Counted from the first letter of the stretch, positions 15,569 through 24,466 are shown. The stretch: 27,707 bases of DNA from Bacteroidales bacterium (GCA_022837485.1 JALHHH010000037.1:1-27707), one strand, 5' to 3'. Numbers and translations are program-made. Notes: generated from the sequence alone by a model not told the origin.

Positions 15569-16897
15569 TCAGGTATGGTGCTCCCTGAATTTCTTCAGAC
15601 GGTATTCCAGATCGGGAAACTGATCAAAACTAACCAGCGAAACGCAGGCCCGTAGTCCCTCCGTATGCTCACTGCCCGTTATTGCCAGTGAAATGGCTGA
15701 AATACCGTAATATAAAAGCTCTTCGATCAATGCCTCTCCCGTAAACCCCGGATATGAAATGGTGAAATAAAATCCGTCGGCGATAGGCTTATCGATGTCA
15801 GTATCGTATACAATCCTGAATCCGTTACGGATGAACATCTCTTTCATGATTCTGGCCTTCTCGCCATATACCTTCACATCCTCAACAAAATTTAAACGTC
15901 CTTCGTTGGCAGCCTTCAGCATCGCAGCCAGAGCATACTGGGCCGAGTGAGCAGTTCCGGAGCTGAGTGCATATACGGTTCCGAAAACCATCGCACGGCC
16001 AAAAATATCGCTGCTGTAATAGTTAAGCAACTGTGGAGCTTTTGTTTTGAACAGTTTGTCTGCTATTACCATCATTCCAATTCGCTGCCCGGCATAACTG
16101 AAAGCTTTTGAGCTGGAAATGAAGAGTATGTAATTACCGGTGTATTTTGCCACAGTCGGTTGATAAGGAGGTACTCCCGGCTTCGAATAATCCTTCCGGA
16201 AGTCCATTCCGAAATAGGCCAGATCTTCACAGATTACAACCCCGTATTTCTCTGAAAGCTCACCAATGATCTTCAACTCTTCATCGGTAAAGCATATCCA
16301 GGAAGGATTGTTGGGATTTGAATACAGTACCGAATGGATCTTTCCGGTTTTAAAATAGGATTCCAGCTTTTCGCGAAGTTTTTCTCCACGGTAATCGTAT
16401 ACATCAAAGCTCTCAAATTTCTGTCCCAGTACCCTGTGCTGCTGTTTATGTACAGGAAAACCGGGATCGATAAACAGCGTGGTGTCCCTACCCGGATACA
16501 TCCTCGACAGAGTCAGAAATGCAGCAAAACTTCCCTGCATCGACCCTACGGTAGGTATGCATGAACCAGGATCTACATCAATATCCAGAAAATTTTTTGC
16601 AAAACGCGATATCTCCGTTTTCAATCCCGGATATCCGTCTATATCTGGATAAATGGCTGCCACACCGTTACGCAAGGCTTCAATTTCAGCTTCCGTACCT
16701 ATCAATGATGGCTGCAAACCTGGTATTCCCATCTCCATCCGGACAAACCGGTCGCCGGTAGCTTTTTCAATATTGTCAATTAATCGTTTAATTTCCCTGA
16801 TGCTGGCTGAACCAACGTTTGCTAGCTGCATCTCAACGATCTTTTCCGATACCGTTTCGAAGTTAATCGGTGTGTCGTGCCTGAACTGTTCTTTCAT
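15569..16897 (-). CDS. PLP-dependent class I/II aminotransferase
   Basis: 442 aa, fold type I. NPNNPSW at 194-200 and the acidic residue in CEDLAYFG (Asp225) contact pyridoxal phosphate; Lys264 in SSSKAFSYAGQRIGMM is the expected Schiff-base lysine; an Arg near the end (GLRACVSL) fits the substrate carboxylate site. It would interconvert an amino acid and its 2-oxoacid. It lies directly upstream of the four-subunit 2-oxoacid:ferredoxin oxidoreductase on the same strand, separated by 165 bp, so the product 2-oxoacid is a plausible substrate of that complex (inference from context). The N-terminal 40 residues are a helical extension seen in related bacterial aminotransferases. The amino-acid specificity cannot be read. 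Confidence 0.92.
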   Translation of the reverse strand: MKEQFRHDTPINFETVSEKIVEMQLANVGSASIREIKRLIDNIEKATGDRFVRMEMGIPGLQPSLIGTEAEIEALRNGVAAIYPDIDGYPGLKTEISRFAKNFLDIDVDPGSCIPTVGSMQGSFAAFLTLSRMYPGRDTTLFIDPGFPVHKQQHRVLGQKFESFDVYDYRGEKLREKLESYFKTGKIHSVLYSNPNNPSWICFTDEELKIIGELSEKYGVVICEDLAYFGMDFRKDYSKPGVPPYQPTVAKYTGNYILFISSSKAFSYAGQRIGMMVIADKLFKTKAPQLLNYYSSDIFGRAMVFGTVYALSSGTAHSAQYALAAMLKAANEGRLNFVEDVKVYGEKARIMKEMFIRNGFRIVYDTDIDKPIADGFYFTISYPGFTGEALIEELLYYGISAISLAITGSEHTEGLRACVSLVSFDQFPDLEYRLKKFREHHT

Positions 16898-16933
16898 AAT
16901 TCCGTAGTGTTTATTTTAAAATCATTCGAGTGA

Positions 16934-16963
16934 CAAATTCATCCGGGCAATTGGTCCTCGCAA
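16934..16963 (-). promoter_or_regulatory. Weak candidate promoter of the aminotransferase gene
   Basis: On the minus strand TTG (plus 16961-16963) is 19 bp from TGAATTTG (plus 16934-16941), which has one mismatch to TAnnTTTG. Transcription would start about 30 bp before the ATG at 16897. Confidence 0.3.
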
Positions 16964-17104
16964 TCCCCTGAAATACATGGTTTCATTGTTCTTTTATCCA
17001 GATTTATATTTAAAACGGATACCGGCGGCAAGTTATAGAATTGCCCTCACATGTCAAGTGAAAACCACAAAAATATTCCTGTGCCCCTTATCGGAAAATT
17101 ATAC

Positions 17105-17794
17105 TTAGCGACCTTTTAATGAAGCAATTGCAAGTATTGTTCCCAGGGCAACGCCTAAAAATGCTGCAAACAACACCTGAAAATTCTCGGGAAGCAGGAA
17201 GGTAATGGTGTGCGCCGGGTACCAGAAAAAAGGTATTGTCTTTTTAAAGACAAAACTCCATTGTACATCCCAGTTCAATCCTTTGAAAATACCCCGGAAA
17301 TCGATGGGCGTAAAAAGTCCTTTTAATGTTCCGCCCGTATTCAGAATGTGTGTATCGGTGATTTTATGAAAGGTCATCATCACCGGTGCATAAATGCTGT
17401 TCAGCAATACGCTGATGCTGAATGCAACAAATAGTTTTTCTGCAGAAAAACCGCCTAACAGCGCTACACCGGCATTTTCCATACCCATGTATGTAAGGAA
17501 GGATACCGTTCCGGAACTGAAAATTACAAAAGCCATTTTAATGGTAAGCCCAAGTACTCCCCAAACCACTGCTCTTGGAAGTATTCCAAAACCCGGAGCA
17601 TTGTATCTGCCGGTTTTTATTCGTAAACCAATTACTTCCCCAAGCGTTGCAAGCAGGGCAAATTTGATAAAACTCATTATCATGCCGTGCTCGTTGTTAA
17701 ACGAGTTGTAAGCTTCATAAACGCTTCCTGAAATAAAAAATGGAAGAAAAAATACAAGCACGCAGGCAGTAAAAATAAGATCGGTTCTTTTCAT
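17105..17794 (-). CDS. Mpv17/PMP22-like integral membrane protein
   Basis: 229 aa with four to six hydrophobic segments (about 8-25, 40-57, 70-95, 103-125, 125-140, 205-225). The C-terminal part resembles the Mpv17/PMP22 family: LNWDVQWSFVFKK followed by TIPFFWYPAHTITFLLPENFQVLFAA, with conserved Trp, Pro and His. The family comprises small membrane proteins whose bacterial role is unknown. It has its own well-formed promoter candidate 27 bp upstream of the ATG and follows an NdpA-like gene on the same strand. Family assignment is from memory of the motif and should be regarded as moderate; membrane localisation is certain. Confidence 0.7.
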   Translation of the reverse strand: MKRTDLIFTACVLVFFLPFFISGSVYEAYNSFNNEHGMIMSFIKFALLATLGEVIGLRIKTGRYNAPGFGILPRAVVWGVLGLTIKMAFVIFSSGTVSFLTYMGMENAGVALLGGFSAEKLFVAFSISVLLNSIYAPVMMTFHKITDTHILNTGGTLKGLFTPIDFRGIFKGLNWDVQWSFVFKKTIPFFWYPAHTITFLLPENFQVLFAAFLGVALGTILAIASLKGR

Positions 17795-17820
17795 TTTATA
17801 TTTTAAGGCATATTTGGCTG

Positions 17821-17852
17821 CAAATATAAGCCGGTAAACCGGATTTCCTAAA
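17821..17852 (-). promoter_or_regulatory. Promoter candidate of the Mpv17-like gene
   Basis: On the minus strand TATATTTG (plus 17821-17828) matches the -7 consensus TAnnTTTG exactly, and TTTA (plus 17849-17852), 20 bp upstream, is a near match to the -33 box. The predicted start of transcription is about 20 bp before the ATG at 17794. Confidence 0.55.
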
Positions 17853-17888
17853 TCGCCGGCATCTATTGAAGTCAGACTTTACCGGCTT
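17828..17888. repeat. 11-bp inverted repeat between the NdpA-like and Mpv17-like genes
   Basis: AAGCCGGTAAA (17828-17838) is exactly complementary to TTTACCGGCTT (17878-17888), with a 39-nt loop that itself contains CCGG repeats. It covers the -33 box and touches the -7 box of the downstream promoter. There is no T run on the minus strand, so it is not a standard terminator. Confidence 0.5.
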
Positions 17889-17916
17889 TCCGGTGTACTC
17901 CCATTGAAAGATGGAT

Positions 17917-18960
17917 TTACTGTTCTTCCTTATAATACAACCGATAATACTGCATACTCCGCTCCTCGTCAAAGCCCTTTTCAATGAAGTCGCGGTTGCC
18001 ATGGACGTAGATGTGGAAATTCCTGTCCAGCTTTATGACACTCTTAAACACTTTCGATTGTTTTCGCACCGCCTGCCCGGATATTGAAAAGCCGTCATTT
18101 ATCTTAATTTCCCTTTCCTCCTCAAAATCACGACGATAATCGTTAAATGTTTGTATCAGTTCGGGCTGATCGAACACTTCGCCGGTAAATTCCTGTATAC
18201 TGAAGTTGTCGTTCTCTTTAAAAAACTTTATTGATTTGTTGAGCATCTCAGCCTGTTCCGGCAAATCGGTTTCGAATACCTCAGGAAGCTTTTCCCTTAC
18301 AAATTGCCTGCACATCGACAGGACCTGGCTGGTTTGAAAGTAGTCGTCGTTGCGCTGTCGTACCTTAAGGAAATTATCCATCCAGTACATCGCATCATTT
18401 CCTTTACTCAAGGTATCAACCGTTGCTGCCACATAGCCCGATTCTCTCTCCAGATTAAAAATCAGACAGCCCTTGTCGAGCTTGTTGATGTTGATACCAT
18501 CCTCGTGCTCAACGGTGAAGTTGTTATCTTCCGGATATACCCTGAGGTAGGTTTCCCTCGACTCCGACCTGAACAGCCCAATGGCATCAACTTCTTCACC
18601 ATCGATCAGCAACCGGCGAAAAAGAGCTGCATAAAATTCGCCGGATTTTATTTTTGGATGCGTTGAGCATTCATAAAGGGTTTTTGCCAGATTTTGCGAG
18701 TGTTCCATAAAACCGGCAGGATCGTCAAAAATCCCCGAAACGTAATGATAAACCTCATTGAGCCTTAAATCCGTTTCATGGTATAGGTTGTAATATTCCT
18801 TTTTCCGAAACGGGGATATAAAATACCGGATCATCAAATCGCTGATGGCCTGACTTAAACGTACGGGTCTTTCCGATAAAACTAAGCCCTCATCCCTGCT
18901 TTTATTACCGGTTTTGTGAATAGCCAGCTTTTCAAGTATCGCATTTTCACTGTTTATCAT
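17917..18960 (-). CDS. Nucleoid-associated protein, NdpA/YejK-like family
   Basis: 347 aa, matching the 37-kDa nucleoid-associated protein family (NdpA). Recognisable stretches are LSERPVRLSQAISDLMIRYFISPF near 28-52, the central LYECSTHPKIKSGEFYAALF and LLIDGEEVDAIGLFRSE, GCLIFNLERESGYVAATVD near 165, and the terminal NFHIYVHGNRDFIEKGFDEERSMQYYRLYY. The length agrees with the family. It is predicted to be cytoplasmic and associated with DNA; the molecular function is not established. It is divergent from the small gene at 19128, with a 167-bp intergenic region that shows no strong promoter consensus. Confidence 0.85.
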   Translation of the reverse strand: MINSENAILEKLAIHKTGNKSRDEGLVLSERPVRLSQAISDLMIRYFISPFRKKEYYNLYHETDLRLNEVYHYVSGIFDDPAGFMEHSQNLAKTLYECSTHPKIKSGEFYAALFRRLLIDGEEVDAIGLFRSESRETYLRVYPEDNNFTVEHEDGININKLDKGCLIFNLERESGYVAATVDTLSKGNDAMYWMDNFLKVRQRNDDYFQTSQVLSMCRQFVREKLPEVFETDLPEQAEMLNKSIKFFKENDNFSIQEFTGEVFDQPELIQTFNDYRRDFEEEREIKINDGFSISGQAVRKQSKVFKSVIKLDRNFHIYVHGNRDFIEKGFDEERSMQYYRLYYKEEQ

Positions 18961-19127
18961 CGCAGATGTGAATTGATTGTTGTCTCCTTTTATTTTTACT
19001 GCAATGTTAGCACTTTTTCACAGTAAGACCGGACACTACTTTCACGTAAAATGAGTTCGAAAATTGTATTGAGGTATGGAATAACTAATTAAGGTCGTAT
19101 TTTAGCAGGCCAATCAACTTTTAACGT

Positions 19128-19454
19128 ATGAGAGCCCTTACCCAGGAACAAAGAATGATTATAATGAGTGTAACGACCGGTCTGGTGAGGGTTTATTCCG
19201 ACATCCCTCCCGATCTTTTGCAAGTTCTCAATATGGATCTGATTAAGGTTCAGCATTTAAGAAAAGACGATGAAAGGGAAGCCATCCTGCACGTGTACGA
19301 AAGCTCCTCGGGTCGGAAAATTGTCCGTCTCACGGTGCATAACCATACGACCGGTGCAGGCAAAAATATCTCTGTGACTGCCTTCGTAAGCCGCGAAATG
19401 CTACCGCTAATCGAAAATAGCCGTATGCTGAACGGTAACAATAAGCAACATTAA
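19128..19454 (+). CDS. Small protein of unknown function upstream of the C69 peptidase
   Basis: 108 aa; no family recognised. The protein is soluble with no signal peptide or membrane segment. It has an alternating polar/hydrophobic pattern (ILHVYESSSGRKIVRLTVHN, then KNISVTAFVSREMLPLIE) suggesting several beta strands after an N-terminal helical part, and ends in an Asn/Lys/Gln/His tail. It is 31 bp ahead of the C69 dipeptidase on the same strand, so co-transcription is likely. The frame has a reasonable ATG and no competing long frame, supporting a real gene, though the assignment is based on position and reading frame only. Confidence 0.6.
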   Translation: MRALTQEQRMIIMSVTTGLVRVYSDIPPDLLQVLNMDLIKVQHLRKDDEREAILHVYESSSGRKIVRLTVHNHTTGAGKNISVTAFVSREMLPLIENSRMLNGNNKQH

Positions 19455-19485
19455 ATCAATTTTTTAACTAAAATCATCTAAACAA

Positions 19486-21222
19486 ATGAATAAAATTAGT
19501 TTCAGGCAATACGCACTCCTTTTATCACTGGTTCTGCTGCTACCATCATCCCTTTTGGCATGTACCAATTACCTGGTTACCAAGGGTGCTTCCGCGGATG
19601 GGAGTACTATGGTAAGTTATGCTGCCGATTCTCATATCCGTTATGGCGAACTTTACTGGCGTCCGGCAGCCGACTGGCCACAAGGCTCTATGGTTACGCT
19701 TTACGATCGGGGAACTGCCAAACCTATGGGAGAGATACCCCAGGTTCCGCATACCTACCAGGTGATCGGATTTATGAATGAACACCAGGTTGCCATTGGC
19801 GAAACCACCTTCGACGGCCGTCCGGAGCTGTTCGATTCTACCGGAGTTGTCGACTACGGTAGTCTGATGTTTCTGGCCCTGCAACGTTCACGTACCGCCC
19901 GTGAAGCCATTAAAGTGATAGCCGAACTGGTTGAAAATTACGGGTATGGCAGTACCGGAGAGTCCTTTTCAATCGGTGACCCCAACGAAGTGTGGATAAT
20001 GGAAATCATCGGCAAGGGCACTCGTATGGAGAGGAATAAAAAATCGGGCAAAATGGAAAATGTGCAGAAAGGTGCCGTATGGGTAGCCGTACGAATTCCC
20101 GACGGATACATCTCAGCTCATGCCAACCACGCCCGCATTACCCGCTTTCCGCTTGAAGACGGTAAAAGTTCCATCAGCAGCAAAAGTTTCCATCTTCTTG
20201 ACCAACCCGGCATTGAAGTTATTTATGCCGCCGATGTTATTACGTTTGCCCGCGAAAAAGGATATTACAGCGGATCCGACCTGAATTTCAGCTTCAGCGA
20301 CACTTACGCCCCTCTTACCTTCGATGCTGCACGCTTTTGTGAACTGAGGGTCTGGGCTGCATTTAACCGGGTAAATTCGGCCATGAGCTCTTACCTTGAT
20401 TATGCAGCAGGAGATATCACCAAAGAGCGTATGCCTCTCTATATCAAACCCGATCGCAAGCTTACACCTCGCGACCTGATGGCTTTTAAGCGCGATTATC
20501 TCCAGGAAACGCCTTACGATATGTCGAAGGACGCTGGTGCCGGACCCTTCGGTTCGCCTTACCGGTGGAGACCCCTCACATGGAAATACAACGATCAGGA
20601 ATATTTCAACGAACGGGTAACCGTAACCCAGCAAACCGGATTTTCCTTTATCGCTCAGATGCGTAACTGGCTTCCCGACCCGATTGGAGGTATCTTCTGG
20701 TTTGGCGTCGACGATGCAGGATCATCCGTTTATATGCCTTTCTACTGCGGTATCAGCAAAGTTCCCGAATGTGTGGCCGAAGGTAACGGCGATATGCTTA
20801 CATACAGCGAAACAGCCGCTTTTTGGGTCTTCAATCGCGTTGCTCATCTCAAGTACCTGTTCTATAACCGGGTTATGCCGGATCTGATCAGGGTTCAAAC
20901 CGGGCTTGAAGACGGCTTTGCCTCTGAAATACCGGATGTTGACTCCAAAGCGCTGGAAATCTATAAAGAAAGCCCTGCACTCGCAATCAAACACATTACG
21001 CTCTACAGTGCCAAAACCGCTGAAAATACAGTGAACCGCTGGAGAGAGCTGGGCGAATTTCTGCTCGTAAAATTTCTCGACGGTAACGTAAAACAGGAAA
21101 AAGACGGAAAGTTCCTGCGGAATCCATACGGTTACCCAATGCCTCCATCATTTCCGGGTTACCCCGAAGGTTGGAAACAAAGCGTAATCCGGGAAACCGG
21201 AGATACATTCCGTATGCACTGA
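19486..21222 (+). CDS. C69-family dipeptidase (PepD-like Ntn hydrolase), exported
   Basis: 578 aa. A signal peptide with a long leucine-rich core ends in SLLAC; Cys26 begins the mature sequence CTNYLVTKGASADGSTMVSY, the signature of peptidase family C69, in which the N-terminal Cys is the nucleophile after processing. Further family stretches are FMNEHQVAIGETTFDGRPEL, YGSTGESFSIGDPNEVWIMEIIGKG, AHANHARITRFP and PLYIKPDRKLTPRDLM. It would hydrolyse dipeptides outside the cytoplasm. The four residues before Cys (LLA) also satisfy a lipobox, and lipidation would block the catalytic amino group, so the processing route is of interest. It ends at a shared bidirectional terminator. No Shine-Dalgarno sequence is seen. 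Confidence 0.93.
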   Translation: MNKISFRQYALLLSLVLLLPSSLLACTNYLVTKGASADGSTMVSYAADSHIRYGELYWRPAADWPQGSMVTLYDRGTAKPMGEIPQVPHTYQVIGFMNEHQVAIGETTFDGRPELFDSTGVVDYGSLMFLALQRSRTAREAIKVIAELVENYGYGSTGESFSIGDPNEVWIMEIIGKGTRMERNKKSGKMENVQKGAVWVAVRIPDGYISAHANHARITRFPLEDGKSSISSKSFHLLDQPGIEVIYAADVITFAREKGYYSGSDLNFSFSDTYAPLTFDAARFCELRVWAAFNRVNSAMSSYLDYAAGDITKERMPLYIKPDRKLTPRDLMAFKRDYLQETPYDMSKDAGAGPFGSPYRWRPLTWKYNDQEYFNERVTVTQQTGFSFIAQMRNWLPDPIGGIFWFGVDDAGSSVYMPFYCGISKVPECVAEGNGDMLTYSETAAFWVFNRVAHLKYLFYNRVMPDLIRVQTGLEDGFASEIPDVDSKALEIYKESPALAIKHITLYSAKTAENTVNRWRELGEFLLVKFLDGNVKQEKDGKFLRNPYGYPMPPSFPGYPEGWKQSVIRETGDTFRMH

Positions 21223-21294
21223 AAAAAGTTAATTCCGCCTACCATTGACCGGAATGTGATCCCAATAGGTTAATCCCTGATTTCTGAAAACACA

Positions 21295-21330
21295 AAAGAA
21301 GCCAGCCTGTTCAATCCGGCTGGCTTCTTT
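21295..21330. terminator. Bidirectional terminator between the C69 and acyl-CoA synthetase genes
   Basis: AAAGAAGCCAGCC (21295-21307) and GGCTGGCTTCTTT (21318-21330) form a perfect 13-bp stem with a 10-nt loop. It lies between two convergent genes and can serve both. Confidence 0.88.
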
Positions 21331-21344
21331 GCAATAATAAGCTT

Positions 21345-23399
21345 CTATTCCATATTTCGCTCAATCCTGATCCTTGCATCAACGGCAACCACGCCTTTGG
21401 AATTGCCAAGCAGTGGATTGATATCCATCTCCGCAATTTCAGGAGCAGCTTCACAAAGCGCGGACAGCCTGACAATTGCATCGGCAAATGCCTGCTCATT
21501 AACGCCTTCCTGCCCCCGGACACCCTGAATCAGCTTGTACGATTTCAGGGAACGGATCATAACGGATGCTTCATCCGGCGAAACAGGACTCAGGGATGTT
21601 TGAACATCCTTCATAATCTCGATAAAGATTCCACCCAATCCGCAAAGAATCATGTGACCGAACTTGGGTTCGTATTTTGCTCCTGCAAAAATCTGGGTGC
21701 CGCTGAGCATCGGCTGAATAAGTATGGCGGTGGTATCCTTGATTTTTATCATTCGTTCGAATTCCTGTACCACCGTACCGGCATCGCTAACATTCAGAAC
21801 AACACCTCCGACATCCGACTTATGAACGGGTCCCACAACTTTCATTACCACGGGAAATCCCAGGCGTCCGGCTTCGCTCAACGCTTCTTCAGCACTGGTC
21901 ACTACCGCTTCACCGGCTCTTGGAATACCAGCTGCATCAAGAAGTTGCTGAACTTTTTCAGGATCCAGATAACCATCTTTCGAACCTTCAATCACCGCCC
22001 TGACGGCTGCATGGTTTACCTGTGGCATTTCTGCCGTTTCAGCCGGAGGAGGAGTGTTGTAAACTCTAGCCAGCGCATTTCCAAAAACCACTTCATCCGG
22101 GAAATTAATGCGTCCAAGAGAAATAAAGTATTCGATCTCATTCTTTACATTAACAACCGACGGCAGAATCGGGAAAATAGGTTTGGGCGATGTCTTCATT
22201 CGCTCATCCAGAAGCTTGTATACATCGTACACTTCCGTAAGCCCCGGACTTCCGAAGATTACTGCCATTCCGTCGATCTCATCGAAATCCTTGTTGCAAT
22301 AGTCAATAATCTCACCAAGTTGTTCCGCCGTTCCCGTAGCCAGAAAATCGATGGGATTGGCTACCGAAGAACCCGCGTAAAGCTTCGAAAGGAGTTCCGG
22401 ACTCTCAAGATGCGGCACCTCCAGTCCGTTGTTCGAAAGAGCATCCGTAAGCATTACTGCCGGACCACCCGCGTGAGTTATCACAGCTATATTCTTGCCT
22501 TTCAAAGGTTTATGCATGAAGATTCCAGCAACGGTGGCAAGCTCTGTACGACTATGGCAACGAACGATTCCGGCTTTATGGAAGAGAGCATCCACTGCCG
22601 AATCGCTGCTTGCCAGGGCTCCGGTATGCGATGAGGCAGCACGGCTTCCGGCCGATGAACTGCCCGACTTTATGGCTGCTATTCTGCAACCCTTGCGAAT
22701 GAGCGAGGATGCGTGCTTAAGAAGCTTCTGTGGCTTGTTTATACTCTCTACGTACAACAGCTTAACCCTGGAACTGCTTTCAGGATCAAAGGTTTCATCC
22801 AGATACTGCAATACCTCCTCAACCCCGATCTGAGCACTGTTCCCGACGGAATAAACGCTGGAGAAAATCAGTCCGTTCGTCATTCCTGTTTCCATGATAA
22901 ACACCGCGGTAGCTCCCGAGCCGGAAATAAAATCAACGCCTCTGGGGTCTAATTTTGGTATTGGCTTCGAAAATACTGCAGTATGGTGATGGTTCATCAT
23001 TCCGATGCAATTGGGGCCTATCAAGCTACCGCCCACACTGTTGACGATATCCACGATCTGCTTCTCAAGCAGTGCACCTTCTTCTCCTTCTTCGTGAAAT
23101 CCGGCAGACAGGATGATAAAAGCCCTGGTATTTTTCTTTCGGGCCAGAAGTTCTACCGTATCGGGACAAAACCGTGCAGCTATGGCCAGTACAGCCATAT
23201 CAACTTCCGGAAGGTCGTTCGGATTCTGATAGCATCGGATGCCCTGAACTTCCGTTTCTTTGGGATTGGTAACATAAAGCTCGCCCGGGAAATGATTTTC
23301 AATCAGATTCCGGAGTACCTTGCCCCCCGGTTTTGTTGTGTCGTTCGACCCGCCAATAACTACTATACTGCGCGGATTGATGAGTTGCTCATTAATCAT
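21345..23399 (-). CDS. ADP-forming acyl-CoA synthetase (acetate-CoA ligase type), fused alpha and beta domains
   Basis: 684 aa, conserving the arrangement CoA-binding domain (about 8-130, VVIGGSNDTTKPGGKVLRN), succinyl-CoA-synthetase-like domain (about 150-290), a third flavodoxin-like domain, and a C-terminal ATP-grasp domain (about 470-684). The phosphorylated His is His258 in ASSHTGALASSD, the position of the catalytic His in archaeal ACD alpha subunits. The enzyme converts acyl-CoA, ADP and phosphate to the acid, CoA and ATP, conserving energy in amino-acid or pyruvate fermentation. GPNCIGMMN near 128-136 is the expected CoA-site loop. The gene is single, converging on the C69 gene; the acyl-CoA specificity is unknown, and annotation as a protein acetyltransferase relative is less likely because there is no GNAT domain. 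Confidence 0.92.
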   Translation of the reverse strand: MINEQLINPRSIVVIGGSNDTTKPGGKVLRNLIENHFPGELYVTNPKETEVQGIRCYQNPNDLPEVDMAVLAIAARFCPDTVELLARKKNTRAFIILSAGFHEEGEEGALLEKQIVDIVNSVGGSLIGPNCIGMMNHHHTAVFSKPIPKLDPRGVDFISGSGATAVFIMETGMTNGLIFSSVYSVGNSAQIGVEEVLQYLDETFDPESSSRVKLLYVESINKPQKLLKHASSLIRKGCRIAAIKSGSSSAGSRAASSHTGALASSDSAVDALFHKAGIVRCHSRTELATVAGIFMHKPLKGKNIAVITHAGGPAVMLTDALSNNGLEVPHLESPELLSKLYAGSSVANPIDFLATGTAEQLGEIIDYCNKDFDEIDGMAVIFGSPGLTEVYDVYKLLDERMKTSPKPIFPILPSVVNVKNEIEYFISLGRINFPDEVVFGNALARVYNTPPPAETAEMPQVNHAAVRAVIEGSKDGYLDPEKVQQLLDAAGIPRAGEAVVTSAEEALSEAGRLGFPVVMKVVGPVHKSDVGGVVLNVSDAGTVVQEFERMIKIKDTTAILIQPMLSGTQIFAGAKYEPKFGHMILCGLGGIFIEIMKDVQTSLSPVSPDEASVMIRSLKSYKLIQGVRGQEGVNEQAFADAIVRLSALCEAAPEIAEMDINPLLGNSKGVVAVDARIRIERNME

Positions 23400-23609
23400 A
23401 GCTGATATTTTTATTTATTTTTTCCTGAAAATTAAACCTGCAGTCCGAATCCAGCTTCAGTCCGCACAACTTGTTCCTTTTCGTAGTTCCGGCAAGGTTC
23501 TTTAAAAGGTTCTGCGAAGGTATAAATTCCCGCAAACAGTGGAAACTCCGGAAATAAAATTGCCGGATTAATGAATACCGAAACCGAAAATTGCTGCGCT
23601 GCAGGGCTT

Positions 23610-24383
23610 TCAGGTTCTACCCTTCGGAAAAAATGGTATAAAAACCGGCGTTTGTGCCTTATATTCATGCCATCCGTCTCTCGCCTCAAGCTTTTTTTCA
23701 AGCATGGGAACGCCGGAAACATAACGCAGAAGTAAGGTAATCAGTAAAGGCCCTGCAATGGTGTAGAGTCCGTCCGTTACCGAAACTGCCAGAAGCCAGA
23801 TGCCCCACCAAAGCAGCGCTTCGCCGAAATAATTTGGATGCCTTGAGTACTTCCACAGGCCGGTTGTAATAAGTTTCCCTTTGTTTACGGGATTTGCCGA
23901 AAACAGCTTCATCTGCCTGTCAGATATAAGTTCAATGCAAAATCCGCAGACAAAAATCAGCAACCCTGCTGCATCTATAACACCTGTTCTTACTTCTGCA
24001 CCCCTATAAAGGATATGTAATACCGGCCACGCTACGATCAGCATTACAAACCCCTGCAGCATAAAAACCTGTAAAAAACTTCGGAGGTAAAACCATTTCC
24101 ATATTTTTCGCCAGGCTGCATAACGGAAATCCTCCCCCTTACCGCGGTTTCTCAGAAATATATACACCGACAGCCTCATACCCCATAAAAATACAACTGC
24201 AATTGTAAGTAGTTGTTTAAGATTCTGAACTCCCGCTTCAATCGCTGCTGCAGTTGTAAGAATTATAAATCCGCCTCCCCAGGCAATATCTACGATGGAA
24301 TTGTCTTTCAGGAGAATAGCAATGATAAAAATCGCACTCATGTAAATGAATGCGATGATTGCAGAGGTGAGCAGATATTCCAT
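23610..24383 (-). CDS. DUF1295 membrane protein (steroid 5-alpha-reductase-like / isoprenylcysteine methyltransferase fold)
   Basis: 257 aa with about six membrane helices. Motifs typical of DUF1295 are DNSIVDIAWG near 27-36, the conserved basic cluster WGMRLSVYIFLRNRGKGEDFRY near 67-88, and KYSRHPNYFGEALLWWG near 178-194, the reductase-like motif containing the conserved Arg-His-Pro-Asn and Glu. The C-terminal SGVPMLEKKLEARDGWHEYKAQT is also characteristic. By homology it may be an NAD(P)H-dependent reductase acting on a membrane lipid, but no activity is established for bacterial members. It is divergent from the FemAB-like gene and lies 210 bp upstream of the acyl-CoA synthetase on the same strand. 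Confidence 0.88.
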   Translation of the reverse strand: MEYLLTSAIIAFIYMSAIFIIAILLKDNSIVDIAWGGGFIILTTAAAIEAGVQNLKQLLTIAVVFLWGMRLSVYIFLRNRGKGEDFRYAAWRKIWKWFYLRSFLQVFMLQGFVMLIVAWPVLHILYRGAEVRTGVIDAAGLLIFVCGFCIELISDRQMKLFSANPVNKGKLITTGLWKYSRHPNYFGEALLWWGIWLLAVSVTDGLYTIAGPLLITLLLRYVSGVPMLEKKLEARDGWHEYKAQTPVFIPFFPKGRT

Positions 24384-24466
24384 AACGCTGTTTTTCGTAA
24401 AAATACAGCTTTAGACTTTACGATGATACGTAATTACTTAAAATTGAGATAGATTATGAGAAGATG

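Noticed and set aside
21600..22634. 344-codon frame opposite the ADP-forming acyl-CoA synthetase
   Set aside because: Long, but antisense to conserved CoA-ligase and ATP-grasp sequence; the translation is low in recognisable domains and rich in Arg, Asn and His, typical of a shadow frame.
23432..23722. 96-codon minus-strand frame before the acyl-CoA synthetase
   Set aside because: Overlaps the conserved end of the DUF1295 gene in another frame and shows no domain.
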